Source: Armatimonadota bacterium
GTDB taxonomy: Bacteria; Actinomycetota; Acidimicrobiia; Spongiisociales; UBA5794
Reading direction: 5' to 3'
Assembly (NCBI GenBank): GCA_008501565.1
Contig: QQUL01000171.1
Location: forward strand, 1-8,785
Length of the DNA: 8,785 nucleotides
Numbering within the stretch: position 1 is the stretch's first letter; each line of letters opens with the position of its first letter. Both the position numbers and the translations under genes were made by a program. The notes under the pieces were generated by a model. That model saw nothing but the letters and a program-made list of their open reading frames with translations. It was not told the origin of the DNA and searched no databases. This document shows, in pieces, positions 5,470 to 8,785 of the stretch.

Positions 5470-6692
5470 AGCTTCTCGGTGACGCGCAACGCGAGGTGCT
5501 CGACGCAATGACGCGACTGGATGTCGAACAGGTCGACGTTGCAGATGCCGTTGGGCGCGTGACGGCTGAACCGTGTGTCAGCGCCGTTCTCGTTCCGCCC
5601 TTCTCCAATTCGGCGATGGACGGGTTCGCCGTGCGTGCTGCCGACGTTGCGAAGACGCCGGTTGCCCTCGCGGTGATCGAGGACGTACCGGCGGGTTCGG
5701 TCCCTACCCGCCCGGTGGGGCCAGGTCACGCCACACGGATAATGACCGGAGCCCCGATGCCCGAAGGCGCGGACGCTGTGGTCAAGGTTGAGGACACCCG
5801 GGTCGATGCCGACGATTCGGTCACGATCCTCGTCGGGGTGGGGGGTGGCACCAACGTCCGGGCCGCGGGCGGCGATGTTGCTCCCGGGGACGTCGTGGTT
5901 GGCTCGGGTGTCCGGCTGACTTCCCGTCATGCAGCGTCACTTGCAAGTGCAGGGATACGGCCGAAGGTATCAAAGATCCCGACGGTCGTGGTGATGTCGA
6001 CGGGGGATGAGGTGGTCGAGCCGCACATAGCCGATCTTGCGCCAGGCAAGATCCGGGATACCAACCGGGTGATTCTCGTCTCAGCCCTCCGAGAGCTTGG
6101 CGTCGATGTCATCGATTTCGGGATCGTCGGTGATGACGCAGGCGAGTTGTCCGATGCGTATCGACGAGCTGCAGACGCAGCCGATGCCGTGATCTCCACC
6201 GGTGGCGTATCGATGGGTGACTACGACTACGTCAAGCAGGTTCTCGGAGACATGGGGTCGGTGGATTTTTGGAAAGTTGCGATGCAGCCGGCCAAGCCGT
6301 TTGCGTTTGGCTCGATCAACGGCGTACCGCTCTTCGGACTGCCGGGAAACCCGGTCTCGACCTTTGTTGCCTACGAGCAGTTCGTCCGACCCGCGTTGCT
6401 TCACATGATGGGAGCCACAGCGCTGTTCCGCCCCAGAATCGTTGCCGTGATGGGCGAGGATGTTTCCACATCCATTGAAAAGGAAGTCTTCGTACGGGTC
6501 ATGCTCGCCACCGACACCGACGGGCGGTTTGTCGCCGTCAAGTCCGGTGGCCAGGACTCGAATGTACTGTCCGCACTGGCACAGGCGGAAGCGTTTGCCG
6601 TTGTGCCGGTCGGGACGGGCTCACTTTCTGCCGGGGACCCTGTCACACTTGAGATGTTCACATGGGATGAGAATCGGGGATTCGATGACTGA
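5466..6692 (+). CDS. moeA: molybdopterin molybdotransferase MoeA (gephyrin-like)
   Basis: MoeA inserts molybdate into adenylylated molybdopterin, the last step common to all molybdenum cofactors. The 408 residues match the full family length. The N-terminal domains contain PPFSNSAMDGFAVRAADV at 44-61 and RIMTGAPMPEGADAVVKVED at 91-110. The molybdopterin-binding domain (about 172-315) has STGDEVV at 178-184, PGKIRDTN at 193-200, ISTGGVSMGDYDYVK at 243-257, AMQPAKPFAFG at 272-282 (Ala where many have Gly) and GLPGNPVSTF at 291-300. A C-terminal beta domain covers 323-397. The ATG at 5466 overlaps the plsY stop by four bases, and moaC begins eight bases before this stop. A GlpR-like membrane gene lies downstream of the operon. 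In Corynebacterium a MoeA homologue (Glp) binds FtsZ and GlpR at the divisome, so an additional cytoskeletal role is possible but is not shown by the sequence. Confidence 0.96.
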   Translation: MKLLGDAQREVLDAMTRLDVEQVDVADAVGRVTAEPCVSAVLVPPFSNSAMDGFAVRAADVAKTPVALAVIEDVPAGSVPTRPVGPGHATRIMTGAPMPEGADAVVKVEDTRVDADDSVTILVGVGGGTNVRAAGGDVAPGDVVVGSGVRLTSRHAASLASAGIRPKVSKIPTVVVMSTGDEVVEPHIADLAPGKIRDTNRVILVSALRELGVDVIDFGIVGDDAGELSDAYRRAADAADAVISTGGVSMGDYDYVKQVLGDMGSVDFWKVAMQPAKPFAFGSINGVPLFGLPGNPVSTFVAYEQFVRPALLHMMGATALFRPRIVAVMGEDVSTSIEKEVFVRVMLATDTDGRFVAVKSGGQDSNVLSALAQAEAFAVVPVGTGSLSAGDPVTLEMFTWDENRGFDD

Positions 6693-7167
6693 GATGAATC
6701 ACCTCAACAAAGATGGCACTGTTCGCATGGTCGATGTGGGCGCCAAAGGAGAGACGGAGCGTCGAGCCGTGGCGATCGCAGACGTGGCAATGAATGTCGA
6801 AACCATTGATCGTCTGTTCTCCGGTGGTCTCCCCAAAGGCGATGCGCTGGCAACGGTTCGGATCGCCGCGATTCAAGCCACGAAGCGAACGCCCGAGCTG
6901 ATTCCACTGTGCCATCCCCTCCAGCTCAGCGGGGTCGATGTCACCGTCGACCGGACCGATTCCGGTGCCCAGATCTCGGTGGAGGCACGATTGACGGGTC
7001 GTACCGGGGTCGAGATGGAGGCAATGACGGGTGCGGCCGTCGGCGCACTCGCGCTCTATGACATGATCAAGGGAATTGACCGATCGGCGTGTATCTCATC
7101 AGTTCGACTCGTTCACAAGAGTGGCGGCAAGTCGGGCCAATGGAACCGTGAACCGGTGGAATCGTGA
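6685..7167 (+). CDS. moaC: cyclic pyranopterin monophosphate synthase MoaC
   Basis: MoaC converts 3',8-cyclo-7,8-dihydro-GTP made by MoaA into cyclic pyranopterin monophosphate. The 160 residues align end to end with the family: MVDVGAKGETERRAVA at 15-30, Lys51 in LPKGDAL, IPLCHPLQLSGVDV at 73-86 with His77, GVEMEAMTGAAVGALALYDM at 108-127 with Glu110, Glu112 and Asp126, then Lys129 and KSGGKSG at 145-151. All catalytic residues known from E. coli MoaC have counterparts. The ATG at 6685 overlaps the moeA end by eight bases and has GGGGA about four bases upstream (6676-6680). ATG 6694 is a possible alternative that is three residues shorter. The stop overlaps the mog start (GTGA). MoaA, MoaD and MoaE must lie elsewhere in the genome. 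Confidence 0.96.
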   Translation: MTEMNHLNKDGTVRMVDVGAKGETERRAVAIADVAMNVETIDRLFSGGLPKGDALATVRIAAIQATKRTPELIPLCHPLQLSGVDVTVDRTDSGAQISVEARLTGRTGVEMEAMTGAAVGALALYDMIKGIDRSACISSVRLVHKSGGKSGQWNREPVES

Positions 7168-7649
7168 GCAAGTACCGAGCAGCTGCGGTCACCGTTTCGA
7201 ACTCCGCTGCGGCGGGTCGCACGGACGACCGATCAGGGTCGCTCCTGGAGGAGAGGTTGACCATCCTCGGATTCGAGGTTGTGAATAGGGTCGTGATCCC
7301 CGACGGGATTGAATCGGTGGAGACAGCGCTTCGCAAGCTGGTGCCGGACCACGATCTGATCGTCACCACCGGGGGAACTGGTCTCTCGCCCACCGATCTG
7401 ACACCCGAGGGAACACTGCGGGTCGTCGATCGTATGGTTCCCGGCCTCGCCGAGGCGATGCGAGCAGCAACATTCGGGAAGATCCCCTTCGGGATGCTGT
7501 CGCGGGGTGTCAGCGGGGTGGCGGGGTCGTGTCTGATCATCAACCTTCCGGGTTCACCGAAGGCGGTTGCTGAGGGTCTTGACGTGATTGGCGAGGCGCT
7601 CGATCATGCGGTTGCGATCGCAACGGGGGATTTCGGGCGACATGATTGA
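7164..7649 (+). CDS. mog: molybdopterin adenylyltransferase Mog/MoaB
   Basis: This enzyme adenylylates molybdopterin with ATP, activating it for molybdate insertion by MoeA two genes upstream. The 161 residues form one MoCF_biosynth domain: AAAVTVSNSAAAGRTDDRSG at 6-25 (nucleotide and pterin loop), TTGGTGLSPTDLTPEGT at 68-84 (molybdopterin-binding motif with the catalytic Asp78), LSRGVSGVAGSCLIINLPGS at 112-131, and PKAVAEGL at 132-139. The actinobacterial form is variously named Mog, MogA or MoaB; all share this fold. The GTG start overlaps the moaC stop by four bases, with GGTGGA three bases upstream, so it is coupled to moaC. I see no later start that keeps the first strand. Confidence 0.94.
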   Translation: MSKYRAAAVTVSNSAAAGRTDDRSGSLLEERLTILGFEVVNRVVIPDGIESVETALRKLVPDHDLIVTTGGTGLSPTDLTPEGTLRVVDRMVPGLAEAMRAATFGKIPFGMLSRGVSGVAGSCLIINLPGSPKAVAEGLDVIGEALDHAVAIATGDFGRHD

Positions 7650-7801
7650 CGTCGCCGTATCCTCAAGAGTTGATACGAGTTGCTCATATGTTCGCTCCAT
7701 GACCATGATGGGCGCTTCGAGATGATTCTCAAATACTCCAGACCGCCCAATTCGGTGCCTACGCTCGTGTTGCTGGCGGAGTAAGAGGAACCCAAGAACT
7801 A
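7650..7801 (+). other. 152-base gap between mog and the GlpR-like gene
   Basis: No convincing gene or hairpin terminator is seen. The gap holds the candidate -10 at 7760-7765 and the AAGAGG at 7783-7788. The frame of the downstream gene stays open back to 7709 without an ATG, GTG or TTG, and a 20-codon reading frame (7722-7784) in another frame ends just before that AAGAGG. In mycobacteria the corresponding position between moeA and the GlpR homologue carries rimJ. There is no recognisable acetyltransferase here. Confidence 0.4.
7760..7765 (+). promoter_or_regulatory. candidate -10 element of the GlpR-like gene
   Basis: TACGCT would start transcription near 7772, giving a leader of about 30 bases with a purine-rich AAGAGG (7783-7788) some 13 bases before the ATG, longer than the usual spacing. 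No -35 is clear. The gene may also be read from the plsY promoter. Confidence 0.25.
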
Positions 7802-8272
7802 ATGCCGATTGTCGTTTTCATCCTGATCGCAGGATTGTGGGCTGCCTTCCTTCTGCCGTCGTTCTTCGACCACAAACGACGCGCACCGAAGGCTACGACC
7901 CGCGACTTCGCGCGTGCGCAGCAGAAGCTTGCGACCGTTGCAAGCTCTCAGCCCGACACCGACACCTACATTCGCAGACATGCCCAGGTACGACGGCAAC
8001 GAATCCTTTTCGGTATGGGTGTCGCTTCCGTGGCGACGCTCGTGTTTGCGACCTGGACGGGATCGCTCCCGTGGCTGTATCTCAACATTGCGATCAACGT
8101 CTCGATCGCGAGCTACGTGACGCTGCTGTTGACCATCAAACAGCGTCGAGCGGTTCAGCGGACGATCGTCACCCCGATCACGCACGCCCCACAGCGCACC
8201 CTGACAGCCGTCCCCGACCAATCCGCCTACGCAACCGACGAATCCGCAACCGTCCGCGTCATCGCCGGCTAG
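7802..8272 (+). CDS. glpR: small GlpR/SepX-like divisome membrane protein
   Basis: This 156-residue protein has an N-terminal membrane segment (PIVVFILIAGLWAAFLLPSFF, starting at residue 2), a positively charged amphipathic stretch (24-68, ending RRQR), two close membrane segments (about 68-86 and 90-110), a basic KQRR at 113-116 and a polar C-terminal tail. This order and the WAAFLLP-F-D...RR start are what I know from actinobacterial GlpR (gephyrin-like receptor, Rv0996 homologue) and SepX. Those act in the divisome through Glp (a MoeA homologue) and SepF/FtsZ. Its position downstream of moeA agrees. It is much shorter than the mycobacterial and corynebacterial proteins (over 300 residues), lacking their long cytoplasmic tails. 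The symbol means gephyrin-like receptor, not the glycerol-3-phosphate repressor. ATG 7802 is the only reasonable start. The assignment rests on remembered family features and is moderate. Confidence 0.6.
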   Translation: MPIVVFILIAGLWAAFLLPSFFDHKRRAPKATTRDFARAQQKLATVASSQPDTDTYIRRHAQVRRQRILFGMGVASVATLVFATWTGSLPWLYLNIAINVSIASYVTLLLTIKQRRAVQRTIVTPITHAPQRTLTAVPDQSAYATDESATVRVIAG

Positions 8273-8291
8273 AGCCGCAGTCGCCGGCTAG
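8262..8291 (+). repeat. 11-base direct repeat around the end of the GlpR-like gene
   Basis: TCGCCGGCTAG occurs at 8262-8272, where its last three bases are the stop codon, and again at 8281-8291, eight bases later. This may be a short slippage duplication of the gene's end. It has no T-run and is not an obvious terminator. Confidence 0.6.
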
Positions 8292-8373
8292 CACCACACC
8301 GTTCCGCGTACCCAGGGTAAGAACCCACCTTGACGGTCGGTACCAGCCCAAAGAACGAGCTCACGCAACCCGT

Positions 8374-8379
8374 TACGAT
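8374..8379 (+). promoter_or_regulatory. candidate -10 element of the tRNA-Ala gene
   Basis: TACGAT lies 11 bases before the mature 5' end, so transcription would start about five bases ahead of the tRNA. TTGACG at 8330-8335 is too far upstream (38 bases) to be its -35, and none is seen at normal spacing. Confidence 0.4.
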
Positions 8380-8390
8380 TCCCGTAGTCC

Positions 8391-8464
8391 GGGGGTGTAG
8401 CTCAGTCCGGCAGAGCACTACGTTCGCAACGTAGGGGCCACGGGTTCAAATCCCGTCACCTCCA
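8391..8464 (+). tRNA. tRNA-Ala (anticodon CGC)
   Basis: A full 74-base cloverleaf folds by eye. The acceptor stem GGGGGTG (8391-8397) pairs with CACCTCC (8457-8463), including the G3-U70 pair that marks alanine tRNAs. The D arm is GCTC/GAGC (8400-8403 and 8413-8416). The anticodon stem is CTACG/CGTAG (8418-8422 and 8430-8434) with loop TTCGCAA, giving anticodon CGC at 8425-8427, which reads GCG. The variable loop has five bases. The T arm is ACGGG/CCCGT with loop TTCAAAT, and A8464 is the discriminator base. The 3' CCA is not encoded, since the next bases are CCG. All stems are perfect apart from the G-U identity pair, so the gene looks functional. Confidence 0.97.
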
Positions 8465-8465
8465 C

Positions 8466-8642
8466 CGCACGCTGATCGTCATATCTCGTGTGGTTCACGC
8501 CATGCTCGCCGAGAGCGAAGAATTCACCTTCGGTCAATGTACGGAGGCCGAGTTGAAAGGTATCCCGGGCCCCAGGAGATCACTCCTCTCATCTGGAATC
8601 CTTGACGCGGGCAGATCGACTAGATCGGTTTCCAGGAGTTGA
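8466..8642 (+). pseudogene. decayed C-terminal fragment of a class III adenylate/guanylate cyclase
   Basis: Starting two bases after the tRNA, one frame reads TLIVISRVVHAMLAES, then EEFTFG and AELKGIPGP, before drifting into non-family sequence and a stop at 8640-8642. Class III cyclase catalytic domains end in the same way: a strand (ILVS), a helix (VVRAL), FTFG or FTDRG, then ELKG-PGP. No upstream cyclase sequence exists because the tRNA occupies that place, and there is no plausible start except an internal ATG at 8502. The fragment could not bind ATP or metal. I infer a remnant left by deletion or recombination at the tRNA. The match is short (about 36 residues) and from memory; chance resemblance is possible but the order of several motifs argues against it. 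Confidence 0.5.
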
Positions 8643-8721
8643 TGGTCGTCGGCAGTGGGGCGGCTGTGGATGGCGTCCGAGGGTGCTTGGCTAAGGGCGC
8701 TACAGCTCGCGAGTCCGGGCG

Positions 8722-8785
8722 TCAGCGGACCGGGATGATGCGGTGGAGTTCTCCCCCGAGAGTCGCGATCAGAATCTCGCCGTCG
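8722..8785 (-). CDS. C-terminal end of a gene, possibly PQQ-type sugar dehydrogenase (5' part beyond window)
   Basis: Only the last 20 codons and the TGA (8722-8724) of a minus-strand gene are present. They read DGEILIATLGGELHRIIPVR. A strand that ends G-L-RI-P at the very C-terminus is typical of glucose/sorbosone dehydrogenase-like beta-propellers, where the last blade strand closes as YRI-P or HRI-P. Twenty residues cannot prove the family, and other beta-propeller or lactonase-like proteins could end this way. The codons are high in G/C at third positions, like the other genes. Confidence 0.4.
   Translation of the reverse strand, partial: DGEILIATLGGELHRIIPVR

Noticed and set aside
4878..5930. 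350-codon open frame on the minus strand opposite plsY and moeA
   Set aside because: Both opposite genes have complete family motifs. The minus-strand translation is rich in Arg, Pro, Thr and His without any fold signature, as expected for an antisense frame in GC-rich coding DNA.
7604..7795. 63-codon minus-strand frame in the gap before the GlpR-like gene
   Set aside because: No ribosome-binding site or family resemblance, and it runs into the 3' end of mog on the opposite strand.
8440..8464. Attachment site of an integrated element at the tRNA 3' end
   Set aside because: No second copy of the tRNA end and no integrase are in the window. Only the abutting remnant hints at it.
8574..8587. 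AGGAG/CTCCT hairpin after the tRNA as its terminator
   Set aside because: A short stem with no following T-run, more than 100 bases downstream and within the cyclase remnant.
8643..8721. Further gene or remnant between the cyclase piece and the last gene
   Set aside because: No frame, hairpin or repeat could be supported.

Overview
The window is high-GC bacterial chromosome with housekeeping gene content and no intact mobile element or CRISPR array. The gene families point to an actinobacterium, possibly a deep-branching class such as Acidimicrobiia. The evidence is an Rv1820 (IlvG)-like ThDP enzyme, an Rv3369-like PPOX-fold protein, an actinobacterial GlpR/SepX-like membrane protein, apparent leaderless start sites, and a tRNA gene that does not encode CCA. 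The taxonomic placement is inference.

Layout from left to right. Three genes lie on the minus strand: the N-terminal part of a 3-hydroxybutyryl-CoA dehydrogenase cut by the window edge (1-734), an unusual thioredoxin-like protein (883-1311) and a PPOX/split-barrel flavin or F420 protein (1376-1783). A divergent promoter region (1784-1866) separates them from a plus-strand orphan acetolactate-synthase-like ThDP enzyme (1867-3510), which is followed by undecaprenyl-diphosphatase uppP (3535-4293). A short membrane-anchored SAF-domain protein runs convergently (4294-4809). Its stop codon and that of uppP share one TGATCA palindrome.

From 4891 a tightly packed plus-strand operon runs plsY, moeA, moaC and mog, each overlapping the next by 4-8 bases. 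It is followed after 152 bases by a small three-helix membrane protein resembling GlpR/SepX (7802-8272). PlsY acylates glycerol-3-phosphate for phospholipid synthesis. MoaC makes cyclic pyranopterin monophosphate, Mog adenylylates molybdopterin and MoeA inserts molybdate. In Corynebacterium a MoeA-like gephyrin homologue (Glp) pairs with a membrane receptor (GlpR) at the divisome, so finding a GlpR-like gene beside moeA makes a second, cell-division role for this MoeA worth testing.

The right end holds tRNA-Ala(CGC) (8391-8464). Directly against its 3' end lies a decayed piece that reads like the C-terminus of a class III adenylate/guanylate cyclase (8466-8642). About 80 bases without recognisable content follow, then the last 20 codons of a minus-strand gene ending like a PQQ-type sugar dehydrogenase (8722-8785).

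The most interesting regulatory pattern is that four genes with little or no usable ribosome-binding site have a TACNNT hexamer 6 or 7 bases before the start codon, as expected for leaderless mRNAs. TACNNT also precedes the tRNA at a sensible distance. The most interesting gene-level signals are the moeA/GlpR-like association, the cyclase remnant against the tRNA, a thioredoxin fold interrupted by a basic, Gly-rich insert, and an Asp replacing the usual Asn metal ligand in the ThDP enzyme.
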